From NCBI GenBank assembly GCA_964023275.1, contig OZ029915.1:64501-128500 (forward strand): a DNA stretch of 64,000 nucleotides. The letters run 5' to 3'. The position numbers and the translations under genes are program-made. The DNA is from Norana najaformis (taxonomy: Eukaryota > Annelida > Clitellata > Crassiclitellata > Hormogastridae). Positions 50,501 to 60,241 of this stretch are shown here, piece after piece (position 1 is the stretch's first letter; every line of letters starts with the position of its first letter). The notes under the pieces were generated by a model. The model saw only the letters and a list, made by a program, of their open reading frames with translations. It was not told the DNA's origin and ran no database searches.

Positions 50501-53500
50501 GAACAAGACAACTGACAAACTACACAATAGACTTTGGTGATGGCTCAGCAGTCGTTGCTGCCACTGGACTCAGTGCCGTCGAAAGAGTTGTGCATGCTTT
50601 TCAAAAGACGGGAGTATTTGCTGTGACGGCCGAAGCTACGAACCCCAGTGGAACTGCTTCAGCATCCGTCAAAGTTTCCATTCAGGGTTGGCTACTGTTC
50701 TTGTAGAGCACAAATAGTGCACATTGTCAGCAGCTAGAAAGATGCCCTTTCCCTATGAATAGGGTCTTCTAGAGCCTCTGCCCTGTCTGCCAGGGAAGTT
50801 GCTGGCGCATGGACTGGAAATACCCCTAATTGGCGTTTATTCTCTTCTGTTCTTCAGAGGCCTTGAGAAACATTGTTCTGTACAAATTCAGGATCCTTTA
50901 GTCGATTTTGTTCATATCTATCATTGCTTCTTATCGTTGCTTCGATTGTTTGTGTTTTACTGGTAAGGTGGCTGTTGACTGTGTACAGACTGCATGTGCA
51001 GTGCAGTCATCATTAGAGTCATTTTTGGGAATTTAATTCAGCCCGTTTTAAGTGGGACTGAGCAAAATCCAAGAGAAAATTATTGTTTTTGACATCTTCA
51101 GATGCAGGGGATTTGAAGATGACAAAAACAATAATTTTTTCTTGGATTTTAAGAAATCTAACAACTTCTTTAGGGAGATAATATTAGAAAAGTGCTATAA
51201 AATGGATTGTTTCAGTCAGTGAAATATCAGTCGTTTGTCCAACTGAGAGACGTTTCTGTTCCGTCTTATGAGTTATATATTGCATACTGCTTCATCATCA
51301 TCATCGTCTTCATCATCATCTTCATTATCATCATTATGATACAGGCTTTCACTGGCATTGATATCATCTTGCACAAGACTGTTTGAGCATAAAAAAGTAT
51401 CAAAAACAAAATGCTTCTGTGATGAGATGGTTGATGCACGTGAGGAAGAGCAACTGATGAAGAAGATTAGTGAACTTGAGATGACTGTTTGCTGACCGAT
51501 TGATTTACTCAGTTTCTGCTCTGATCTGCTCCTTCCGTTCTTTGCAGATGATCTGATTGGTCTGCATGTGACCATTTCACATGCAGCTGAGGTCAACAAA
51601 CCAGTCGTGTTCCAGGTGGTTCCTCTGTTCCGCTACACTGCTCCTCCTGCCTACCACAACATCCACTTTCTGTGGCTCTTTGGCACAGAGGTCGGTCAGC
51701 CATTCTGGCTTCTTATCACATTTTATCATGATGGCTGTTGTCACACGAGGGCAGTTTTTCATGATATTTACAGTCTAATTAGATGACTTCTATAGCGCCG
51801 TTATCGTAATTTGTAGAGCATCGATCGATGGTCGCTTCAAGTGAAATTGTAGTCAAGATTATTATCTGTTAGAGCCAGTCAAAAAGGCTGTTGTCAAATG
51901 AGTTTATGATTTATCATGAAGGCTGTTGTGACACAAGGACAGTTTCTTGTGGTATTTCTAAGATCTTCTGGCTGTTGGGGACGTTTGGAGGATGAGGTGG
52001 GACATTCCGTTGTTGCCGACTTTTCTTCCACAGATCCGCCTCCGCTCTGATTGGATCTTAAAGGAAGTTGTTAAATTGCATGATGCTGATATTTCAGTGT
52101 GAGGTGTGAATTAACTGAGGTTGTCTTTGGTTCTTTTAAAATGCAGAAGAGCAGTGAGAATGGTCACTTGTCGTGGAATTCATCGGCAACATACACGTAC
52201 AGTCAGCCTGGCAACTACACTGTTTGGATTCAGGGTTTCACTGGCATAGGATCGACCAGCAGAACAATGATCGTAAAAGTATATGGTAAGAAGTCTGTAG
52301 AAGTCTTCTCAGATTCTGTCAGTTTTTTATCTTAGGTACAAGTCTTAAATTTTAAGCATTTCTCATTAATTTACAAAAAACGTTTGGATTTTATCTGGAA
52401 CACATGTTCTGTTTGTTGTATCAAAAACAGGCATCGTATTTAAATGCCTAAAGCAACTGATCAGTGACCATATTAATTAATAAAACTCGTGCTGGACTGA
52501 AATGGAGTCGGTTAGAATTCAGCTAAATGGAGTTGGATGTGTTTTGATTCAGGGACTGTGACGACCGTTCAGCTAACTCTGTCTGGAATTGTCTTTCCAT
52601 TTGGTTCGACGTCTACTGTGCTTGAGGATGTGATTGCTGAAACGCTGCGCAAAGTTTTGGCCTTTGTGAGTTAAATAACCTGATGACAAGAAATTCCCTT
52701 AAGATTCTTTCATGCAAAAGTTTGTTTCTTATTGAGTTGCATTTGATTAAACTGTAATTGCTACAGCACAGAGTTGCATTCTGAATGAGATGACTAGGTC
52801 GAGTGTTGGTGATTGTTGCTGAGGGTTCAGAGGTCAACCGACCGTGGGGTGACAGGAGAGCAGGAACGCCTTTCGTCAGTGGAAAGTCAGCACAGAACTC
52901 TTGTGCTGAGCAGTGAAGCACAAGGATTGGTCTGAAATTGATTGGAGCCAGAGCCCGGGAAGAACTGAAGAGAAGAGAATGACGATTAATTAATGAAGAT
53001 TGAGTGTGGGATAGCTATGAAGCAAGTAAGTATGTATGAGAAAGCAGTCTGAAATGCTTGAAAGCGATGAAGGGAACCAGTTAATCAACTGTTGGGTTAT
53101 TTATGACCACTAAAGATTAAGTGAACCTTCTTTGTAGCACAGGCAACCAAGTGGATTTATATATTAGAAAAAAACAGAGATCAAAATAAACATCATGCTG
53201 CCACTTTAGGATTCAAGGGCGTATATGTGAAGAGGAAATGAGCGCCTCCACTGCTACAGGTTTTTGTAGACTATGTCTCTGAGAGGTTCGTAGAAGCACT
53301 GTGTTGACATATATACATGAGCATGAGTTGTTGTGTTGCTGACAGGAGCTGGAGATCGGTTTCAATCAGTTAGATGTGGAGTTCAGCCAACAGATGGCGC
53401 CAGTCGTCTTTGTGTCTTTCCTTCCGAAGCAGCAGACGATGACGACAGACGACAGCATTTTGACGGTCAGTTGCTCCGACTGTCCGTCCGTCCGATTGTT

Positions 53501-56119
53501 TGTACGGAAGCTGTTCTGTACATGGCCTGAATGGATTTAGTTTGCTCTCAGTTGCATGCACTGGACAGATCACCAGAGAATGCGGCTGTCCAGCGTTTTG
53601 TCTGATTAACGCTTGTTTTTGCCTCCAGTTGAGCTTTTAAATGTCGTGCAGCATAACATGGGTTTCAGGTGGTTCAGAAAGTCTTTCGTCTCTGTTAGAA
53701 CGACTTCACTTTACACCAGGGCAAGGGTAGTTAGTGGTTGTCGTAGCAGTTGAGGTATGTCATTGACTGGGTAGAGCTTCCTCAAAGGGTCTTGGTATAG
53801 AAGAATAGAAGATAGAGGTCGTCTGGTGAGCGTTGTGTTTGTTGTGTTTGCAATTTTTGTAGGCAGTGAATGCTCTGTTCGAGAAAGTTAAGACAAAGAA
53901 AATCGTCTTCACTCTTCCAGATGAAGCGTTTGGATCTCGAAATAACATAACAGTTGTTGCCGCATCTTTTGTCTCCTCAGGTAGATGGCGCTTCTGGCAT
54001 AATAGTCTCAACAGATGGCACTGTCTTTTAAATGTCTTTTAAATACACCTGACTTTAGCTGGATGCAGTAAAATCACAATTACTGAAGCAAGAAGGCTGA
54101 ATATATAAAAGCAGATCTAATACTTGCTTGATCTGATGGTGAGTAGGTCTCTGGTCCCTTGTGCTGAATGAATGATGACAAAAATATCAGAACCTTGATG
54201 TTGGGAATTATATATGGAAGAGGAAGATGCAGCAAATGCCTCAACAACGTAAGAATCTGTGCCAAACAAACGAACACAACTTGACTCAGGTAGTACTTGA
54301 CAGAGGAGGAATGATTAAATGTGCAGTTTTGAAGATGACTTAATATGAGGAATGCTGCTGTAGTAAATTTAGACTTCTTTCCTAAATCAGAGATCATTTG
54401 TAAATAACATAATGGAAAAGCCAAAATGGCCAGCGTAGATGAACGATCGCTGTTCACGCATAGTAGGACCAGCTTCAGAACCTCTTTGTAATCTGTGTGT
54501 TTACTGTTAAAGGAACTGATAATTACATTGTTTCCAGTGAACTGTGCGTATTTGATTGTAATTCTCATCGTCACTGATCGTACGATATCTTTCACTGTAG
54601 TGTCATTTTTGGTTCTTTACTTTGCTAGTGTCTTCTTTGGGACATTTCTGCTGTTGACAAGACTGTTGCTTTGCTTACATTTTTTGTTGGCTAATTTTTG
54701 GTCTTATGCTTAGGTTTCTTTCTGGTTCTTCTTCATGTCATTGTTGATGTTTTGTTCTTGTGCAGGTGATGATGCGTCTGTCTCGTCAAACCGTGTGCTT
54801 GGCATTGCCATTGGTGTTCCTCTCGTCGTCATTGCTGTTCTTGTTTCCATTCTAATCACAGTCTATTACAAGCGGTAATGATCAAACATTTCAGCTCTCT
54901 TCTCTCTCTTCTGATGTTCCACGTTTCTCTTAAGTGTGAAGAGCTGGAGCTGATGCCTCCTGCCCTGTGTCATCTCACAGGACAGGCATGCGTTCAATCA
55001 GTTGACCTCTAGATGGTCAGCTGTGAACCTGAATGGTCCTGCTTGTGGCGATCTTGGTCTGGCGGACGGGCAGATCAGAGCAGGATTTAGAATCAGTGCA
55101 GATACAGGGCAACTGTTTTGTGAAGTTTCCCCATTGGCTTAAATGGTTCATGGTGCAGAACATAATGACTAAGTTGGCAGAAGCCTCCAACAACTGGATA
55201 GGCATTCCAGCCAGTATGCTACAAGCATCTGTTGTTGACTGTGAATGGCTGAGGTGTGTGGAGGATGAGCATTTGAACTTGAAGGTGGTTGCTGAACCTG
55301 GAAATGTATGTCCGATGTCTGTCTGTGAGTGTAACATCTGTCTTTGAATGGATGCAGGCGACTGACGAGTCTTCACAGCTACTCATTGCTGCACAGTCGC
55401 TACAGAGCGGGAGAGAGTCTGCTCGAAGACACTGACGACGACGATCCTCTCATCCTCGACTCGGCCGCCGGAGGAACAGGAGGAGGAGGAGGAGGAGTCG
55501 GTCATTCTCAGCGACTTATGCTCAGCGATGACGAAGACCTGCTTGGTTTGTTGCTCGTCTGTTTCACGACACGTGTCATGATGACGATGATAATTGATCA
55601 CTACTGTGTAGCCTTAGGAAGGATGATCTTAATGGTGGTAACCATTTTGTAATTTAGAATCTTAGTGACAACCTTATATATGATATTCTTAATTATTTAT
55701 TTAGGAAAATCTTACTGATAATCGTAATGATGGTAACCTGTAAACTAGGTAATGATCTTGATGATGGTAATCTCACTGGTAATGTAAATAAAAGTAATCT
55801 CTATTGGAAAACTGTAATTTTAGTGATAAGTATTGGTAGTTGTGAAATAGTCATAGTGTTGATAATCGTATTAGTGATAAATGTGGAGCACATGTGTGAT
55901 TCAGTGGGTCCTCAGTGTCTCCATTTGCTCTGAACAAAGCCTCAAATCCTTTGCGTTTTCTTTACGTGCAAATGAAGATTGTACCACGAATGTTCTGACT
56001 GTGAACCGTTGTCAGTTGTTGTTTTAGGAACCCAGATACTGTTGTCAAATACGAGCACTTGCAATCGAACCGTTGCAGCCGAAGAAACGGCCAATCACGG
56101 TTCCTCCGTTAACTGCTAA
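37851..56119 (+). CDS. SORCS: SorCS-type VPS10/PKD sorting receptor, complete, 1128 aa
   Basis: SorCS proteins are type I VPS10-domain receptors that sort neuronal cargo between surface, endosome and Golgi. Exons: 37851-38138, 38782-38846, 40119-40212, 40775-40930, 41321-41459, 42313-42431, 43121-43210, 43639-43809, 44175-44321, 44891-44993, 45135-45205, 46112-46209, 46886-46993, 48043-48172, 48573-48697, 49136-49246, 49758-49920, 50500-50686, 51548-51690, 52147-52285, 52553-52665, 53346-53465, 53863-53980, 54766-54874, 55358-55545, 56028-56119; 3387 bp, in frame throughout. Order: signal peptide, propeptide with furin site, VPS10 propeller, ten-cysteine module, PKD domain, membrane-proximal region, one TM helix, acidic tail. 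Presence of the PKD domain assigns it to SorCS rather than sortilin or SorLA. Human SorCS1-3 are of similar length and exon density. I cannot say which vertebrate paralogue it is closest to; it is probably pre-duplicate. Confidence 0.95.
38782..48172 (+). CDS. SORCS: SorCS exons 2-14: VPS10 beta-propeller
   Basis: Thirteen exons encode the ten-bladed propeller. Asp-box-like turns are visible: SLDYGSSFQK, TKDEGLTFKAWP, TKDLGETWTLV, TFNQGGKWQKI, SQDGGLTWNV and CTEGKSWQKF. HPTREDWFLSYSEQERT and VNPRFYWAVL closely match SorCS (HPKQEDWILAYSQDQ; VPNRFYWSVM). The block ends at CKPENYECWYPYSS, directly before the cysteine-rich module. Confidence 0.93.
39080..39460 (+). mobile_element. LINE family with (GATTAC)n tail, copy 3 (in SORCS intron 2)
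   Basis: The longest copy. A frame at 39089-39340 contains LAISALAFHSKLKTFLFHRL, like the FKSKLKTHLF end of LINE ORF2, which identifies the family as the 3' end of a LINE. It ends AATTACGATTATGATTACGA. Confidence 0.85.
41548..41660 (+). repeat. Body and tail of the same tRNA-SINE family (SORCS intron 5)
   Basis: Contains TGTAAGGATCCTGAGCAAGT and CAATCAACTGATGCTTGACA, parallel to 47420-47480, and ends in AAT triplets. Confidence 0.65.
42770..42918 (+). repeat. SINE-like family B copy (SORCS intron 6)
   Basis: Contains CGGAATTCGACCCATCGTAA, TTTTGACTTGAAGCGACCAT and GGCACTATAGAAGTTAAGAT, parallel to 37205-37384. Confidence 0.75.
44440..44645. repeat. Polypyrimidine (CT)n tract in SORCS intron 9
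   Basis: About 200 bp of TCTC-rich sequence with scattered G, T and TGT interruptions. Confidence 0.9.
45385..45530 (+). repeat. SINE-like family B copy (SORCS intron 11)
   Basis: Contains CACTTGAAGCAGTCATTGTG, CATTATGATAACGGCGCTAT and a TTAGATTAG tail. It sits immediately upstream of a family C copy at 45585. Confidence 0.7.
45585..45712 (+). repeat. SINE-like family C copy (SORCS intron 11)
   Basis: TTAATGGACTGATCTGGATA, GATGCCTTGTGCATTAGACA and CGGCGCTGTAGAAGTCACTA, then ATA triplets. Confidence 0.75.
47093..47520 (+). repeat. tRNA-derived SINE with tandemly amplified 42-bp head (SORCS intron 13)
   Basis: Six to seven copies of a 42-bp unit (AATTGGTTAGAGTGCTGGGC core) lead into a tRNA-like stretch with B-box GGTTCGATCTTCC and a SINE body (CCTTGAGCAAGTCCTTAACT). 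The 3' end reads GTGGTGCTTAATGAATGGAG. Confidence 0.8.
48573..49920 (+). CDS. SORCS: SorCS exons 15-17: ten-cysteine (10CC) module
   Basis: Exons 48573-48697, 49136-49246 and 49758-49920. Cysteines occur in CLMG, SCYERR, ECFNGG, TSCTCSADDFECDYGF, KCIAAAWF, EDCEVG, SKCVGSG and ASCPFIGPRGL, in the order and spacing of the sortilin-fold 10CC domain that closes the ligand-binding face. The intron between 48697 and 49136 splits the Cys codon of FECDYG. Confidence 0.92.
49395..49487 (+). repeat. SINE-like family B copy (SORCS intron 16)
   Basis: Contains GAAGCAACCGTCGACTGATG, AATTATGATAATGGCGCTAT and a TTAGATTAGATTAGG tail; 5'-truncated. Confidence 0.7.
50500..50686 (+). CDS. SORCS: SorCS exon 18: PKD domain
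   Basis: One exon carries TNYTIDFGDGSAVVAATGLS and VVHAFQKTGVFAVTAEATN, a canonical PKD repeat: the xDFGDGS turn and the later HxFxxxGxxxVTxxAxN strand pair. It is the domain that separates SorCS from sortilin and SorLA. Acceptor gcaag and donor CAGG|gttggc fit the phase of both neighbours. Confidence 0.93.
51064..51150. other. 87-nt near-perfect hairpin in SORCS intron 18
   Basis: Arms 51064-51100 and 51114-51150 pair gaplessly over 37 positions (35 Watson-Crick, one G-U at 51075/51139, one A-A mismatch at 51092/51122) around a 13-nt loop. It could be a small-RNA precursor or a tiny palindromic element. Confidence 0.85.
51548..53980 (+). CDS. SORCS: SorCS exons 19-23: membrane-proximal ectodomain
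   Basis: Exons 51548-51690, 52147-52285, 52553-52665, 53346-53465 and 53863-53980. They encode a second immunoglobulin/PKD-like unit (IHFLWLFGTE, YTYSQPGNYTVWIQGFTG) and the alpha/beta SorCS membrane-proximal domain (VLEDVIAETLRKVLAF, MAPVVFVSFLPKQQTM, AVNALFEKVKTKKIVFTLP). Sequence identity to vertebrates is weak here, but length, strand order and phases match. Several NxT/S glycosylation sequons are present. Confidence 0.88.
51776..51862 (-). repeat. SINE-like family B copy, minus orientation (SORCS intron 19)
   Basis: The plus strand reads TAATTAGATGACTTCTATAG, CGCCGTTATCGTAAT and GGTCGCTTCAAGTGAAATTG, the reverse complement of family B. Confidence 0.7.
54766..56119 (+). CDS. SORCS: SorCS exons 24-26: transmembrane helix and cytoplasmic tail
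   Basis: Exon 54766-54874 encodes the helix VLGIAIGVPLVVIAVLVSIL with ITVYYKR as stop-transfer. Exon 55358-55545 encodes SYSLLHSRYRAGESLLEDTD, a run of aspartates and LMLSDDEDLL, an acidic-cluster dileucine of the type read by GGA and AP adaptors. The last exon gives a short tail to TAA at 56117. The glycine run in the tail comes from a GGA triplet repeat. Confidence 0.88.
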
Positions 56120-56424
56120 AGAAGACGATGCATAGGACGGGAGGCTGCAACTGCTGCTTCCTATGACAGCAACAATGGCTGTCTCCAAATGGCACTCGTT
56201 TTCTCGGCTCTGCTACAATGCTGTGTTTAGTTGAGGAGTCTCGTCTTCAGCCATGGTCATTTATTCCATGCTCTTCTGATGCTGCTGCTGCTGCCAGCGA
56301 TGACCAGGGTGCTGGTGCTGAGGATGTTTATTCTGTGTCTTCACTGTCTCTCAATCGATTGCATATTAATTGATTGCTTGATTGTATTTAATCAGCCGAT
56401 GACATTTTAACAGATTGATTGTTT

Positions 56425-56430
56425 AATAAA
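56425..56430 (+). terminator. Candidate poly(A) signal AATAAA of SORCS
   Basis: AATAAA about 305 bases past the SORCS stop codon, in non-coding AT-rich sequence. It is the nearest canonical signal on the plus strand. Confidence 0.5.
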
Positions 56431-56764
56431 CTTCAGAGGTGACATTTTATATTATTTGCTGGGTTTATTATTCCTACAGTTTTATTGTTTAATATTATAG
56501 CTATTACTGTCATTGTTGTTATAGCTGTTGTTTGGCAGGGGCCACTTACATTTAGAGGGTGATTTCAGATGAAACTTGGTTTGTGATCTCGAAAGACATC
56601 GGAATTTGTTGTGTGTCACTGGGAGAAAGAGAATTTGTCGTTAGTCCTGCTGTTGTTAGCTGAGGTCGTGCAGTTCCTTGCTGTCATAGATTGCAGTTGT
56701 CTGTTTGCTGCCTTGTTCTGGATTTTAATCTTTTTAATGACGGCTTTTCAGAGGTCATTTTAAG

Positions 56765-56905
56765 GCGCTATATTAATTATGTATATGCTTATATACATAC
56801 ATATGTATATGCTTATAAACATACATACATTCATACGTACATACATACATATATACAAAGATACATTCATGCGTGCATACTTATTTACATATATACATGC
56901 ATAAA
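56765..56905. repeat. (CATA)n microsatellite downstream of SORCS
   Basis: Imperfect ATACATAC/CATA repeats giving an apparent Tyr/Ile/His frame; preceded by AAGGCGCTATATTAATTA, a retroelement-like 3' end. Confidence 0.8.
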
Positions 56906-57703
56906 TTTGATTCTGAATTTGTTTTTGGTCAGTGCTTTCAGATTGTCACTTCTTTTGAAGGGTAGGCAGGATGTGGATTTAGGTTAACTGTTGTTCTTTG
57001 TCTTGGATTCCTGGCACTTGGTCTTTGTTTCAAAACGAAGAGAAGAATCTCTCGTGTTGAGACTTTAACTCTGAGGCTCATGAAGACACTCAACTGATGC
57101 ATACACGTAATTGTTCTGGAATTAGTCTTTGGCTTCTTTCGTTCTCTTTCATTGTGTTGTGGCTGATGGATTCATTTCATTGCTGTTCTGTTGAGTGAGT
57201 GAATTTTGCGTATTTTGATTTCGACAAATGAAGTTGTGAAGTTTTTGATCTGTTGCTCAAGTTGAAATGAATCGATTGGTCAGTTGTCTAAAAGAACTTC
57301 TACAGCAGGTTGCAGATGAACTTGTCAAGTTTCCCAGTTACATTTGGTTAGTGTTTCATCATGATGCTCTTTGCGGCAGATTTTATTGTGAGCTTTGATT
57401 TGAATTTATTGAGGGCCTTATTTTTGGACATGTTTTTATTTACTGATGAAGCATTCTTTCTTCTAAGAGAATTTGTATGTTTTGTTGGGATAATCTGATG
57501 CCAGTGAGAAGGCGATTGAGTGGAGCAGAGCCCTATTGGCCGCAGGGACCGTAACTCGCTTGCTATTTAACACTGGTTGGAAAGTTGGGAAGATGAGGCA
57601 TCTTGCTGGGAGACAAGGGAAGAGGAATAGGAGGAGACTGTTCCAGGCCAGAACATTCCACAGGAAGTAGAGGAGGCTGATTGGAAGCACGCAGATTGGG
57701 TTC

Positions 57704-57900
57704 TTGATGAATGGGTGGGTGAATGAGTGGATGGATAGATCAGTTGATAAGATGGATCAGAGGATGGATGGATCAAGGGATGGATGGATCAGGGGATGGA
57801 TGGATGGATCAGGGGATAGGATGGATGGATCGGGAAGGATGGATCAGGGGATAGGATGGATTGATCAGGGGATGGATCTGTGGGTGGGTGAGGTGGATAG
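57704..57900. repeat. (GGAT)n/GGATCAGG minisatellite
   Basis: Roughly 200 bp of GGATGGATCAGGGGATGGAT-type units in the SORCS-HECTD2 intergenic region. Confidence 0.85.
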
Positions 57901-60120
57901 ATGAAGCTATGGTTGCGTCAGCACTGCGAGTAATTTGTTGCGTAATCATGACTTTTTTCACGTGTTTTGTTTTGTACTTTGCCTGCGTCGTTTAGTGAAC
58001 GGTTTCTTCTTTTTAACCTCTTTCCAACATGTACTTTTGTTTGACTAGTGTAATGCGCTCTTCTTCCTCTGATTGCGTTACTGTGCAATATAAATAGCCA
58101 GGTTAATACTACTATCACTGCTACAACTACCATCACAGCCACCATCACTTATGATGATGGTGATGATGATAATGTGATGATCTGGTGTTGCAGACAAGTG
58201 CGTTGGTGTCGTTGCCTTCCACACCACTTTTAATCTGTCGCATCCTGGCAAATTCTAGTCATTCCAGAATTGTTTCTATTCTCCAGATTTGTTTATCTAG
58301 AGAGGAATCATGTGTACCTCATTTGAATAGTAATAGTAATAATAATAACAATAATAATAATAATAGCAATAATAATAAATCTGTTTTTGTGTTTATTATC
58401 TGGCGATCTAGTCACTTTGTCCAAGTATTTGCTTTGCCAGCTTCTGTTGCTCTAGGAACCAACAGTGCAGAGCATCTGCTGCCTTTTGGCAAATCAGTTC
58501 TGTTTAACTGTAGTTGTAATCATTTTGTTTTGTGGATCTCATCAGGAGAGAGACAGAGAAGAGAGACAGAGAGAGAGAGACACTGAGAGACAGAGACGAA
58601 CAGAGAGAGAGAAAGATAGAGAGAGAGAGAAGTTCAGAAGGGAGGGTTGCAGAAGCAAGAGTTGCAGCTGATGAAATGAAGCAGATATTCTTCACTTGTA
58701 AGACATTCCATGTAGATCTAGCGAATTCGTCAAAGGCTGAGCTGACGAACATATCTTTACTTTTGCCATAATCGAAGTGATGTGTATTTTTGCAAAATAT
58801 TTGGTAAAACTTGTCAGTGAATTCTCTTTGTTTTGATTTGGAGACAGAAGCTTAGCCATTTGTGTTCAAACACTTGCGAAAATAGTGATTTGTGAAGAAT
58901 TTGTTGGCTAAGTGTTTCGGTTAAGAAGATGTGCAACTCTGAACTGGTTGAACTAAGAACATGCAAAAACATCTGCTGATTCACTGAATTAATGGTTACT
59001 AAGCCAAGGACGGCTTCCAAAACAACAATTTAATCTCATTAAACTGCAAAACGTAGATAAAATGCACAAAACTGAATTGAAGAGAAAAACCCAATGTATA
59101 ATGAGCATCTGAAAAACGTGATTGTCATGTGATGATTGCCTCCACGTAACTTAGACTGGGGAACAGTTGCCCTGGTTTTGTGGGGTAGGTTGGTTAGAAG
59201 GCCCGCTTCAAAACCCTGGACTTGAAGTGCAACACAAAAGGCAACTGATGTCAGTGAAATCCCAAATCCAATCTTAACTGGATTTCAGTCAGTTCATACA
59301 GACTGACAGACGGACTAAGCATCGATGACAGCCTCTGACGATGACTTAGCTTTGTTTGACTGGCATTAGAAACTGGCGGTTCTTACAGCCAATGCTTTGC
59401 AGTCACCACTGAAGCTGGAGTTTCGACAGAACGATGATTTAATTACATGGGGAGGCGACGATTATTATGATGGTGGTGATACTGTCTACTTTTTATTTAA
59501 CATACTTGCTACACACTTCTGAAGTCAGAAGAAAAACCAACGATGAAGAGAGGTTCTGTTCAGAGGTAGTGTGCATCACAACATGTTGAATACTTTTATC
59601 AACGTGTGATTTACACTTTCAGAGGGGATATCTTCTCATCTCAGCTCCTGACAAAGACCAGCATCAAAACGGAAATTTTAATTACTTTCATGTAGCGCTT
59701 CTTCAACTAAACTCCTATCTTCAGAGGCACCTGAAAGCCTCTTGGTCAAAGTGACGGCTGTCTTTCATCCAAACAAGCCGAGAGACAGACAGAGAGAGCA
59801 AGATGACATGTCAGATTAACTGACCTGACGGATAACAAACGATTGAAACAAGACAACATGAAGCATCTGTTGTATATGATTTGCAGTCATCACAGACATC
59901 ACTTACCTACACAGTTTAGCTACTATATGTACTAAAGTGCACAAGTTCAGACGACGAGTGTGTGTGTGTGTGTGTGCACATGTGCATGCCAGTGTGTTAC
60001 AGTTTAAGTAAATAAACGCAAGTAAGGCATTGGGCACTGCTGGTCGAATGAACAGTGATGCAAGAGGACGATGTTCAGCCAGGCGCGTCGACCAACTGAC
60101 GAGGTGCTGCCACCTGACTT

Positions 60121-60241
60121 TCACTCGAGACCGAATCCCTCTGCATTCTGAATGGCAATCATCAGTTTCTGCTTCATCGTTTTTTTGCTTCGATACGCAG
60201 GAAGAACCAACTGATTGAAGCATGTATGAGACATCGGCAAC
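60121..60241 (-). CDS. HECTD2: HECTD2 last exon: HECT C-lobe with catalytic cysteine
   Basis: Joined to the previous exon by a split ATG codon (AT/G). It reads [18 protein letters not shown], then [21 protein letters not shown] and TGA. The Cys in HTCFN is the ubiquitin thioester site of the family. A possible minus-strand AATAAA lies about 0.6 kb downstream at 59492-59497. Confidence 0.94.

Larger units (their letters stand above)
56120..60120. other. SORCS-HECTD2 convergent intergenic region
   Basis: Contains the SORCS 3'UTR, the CATA and GGAT repeats, an (AAT)n run at 58320-58380, a GA run at 58550-58640, and a (GT)n run near 59960. No coding exon with splice sites or recognisable domain was found. 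Confidence 0.6.
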
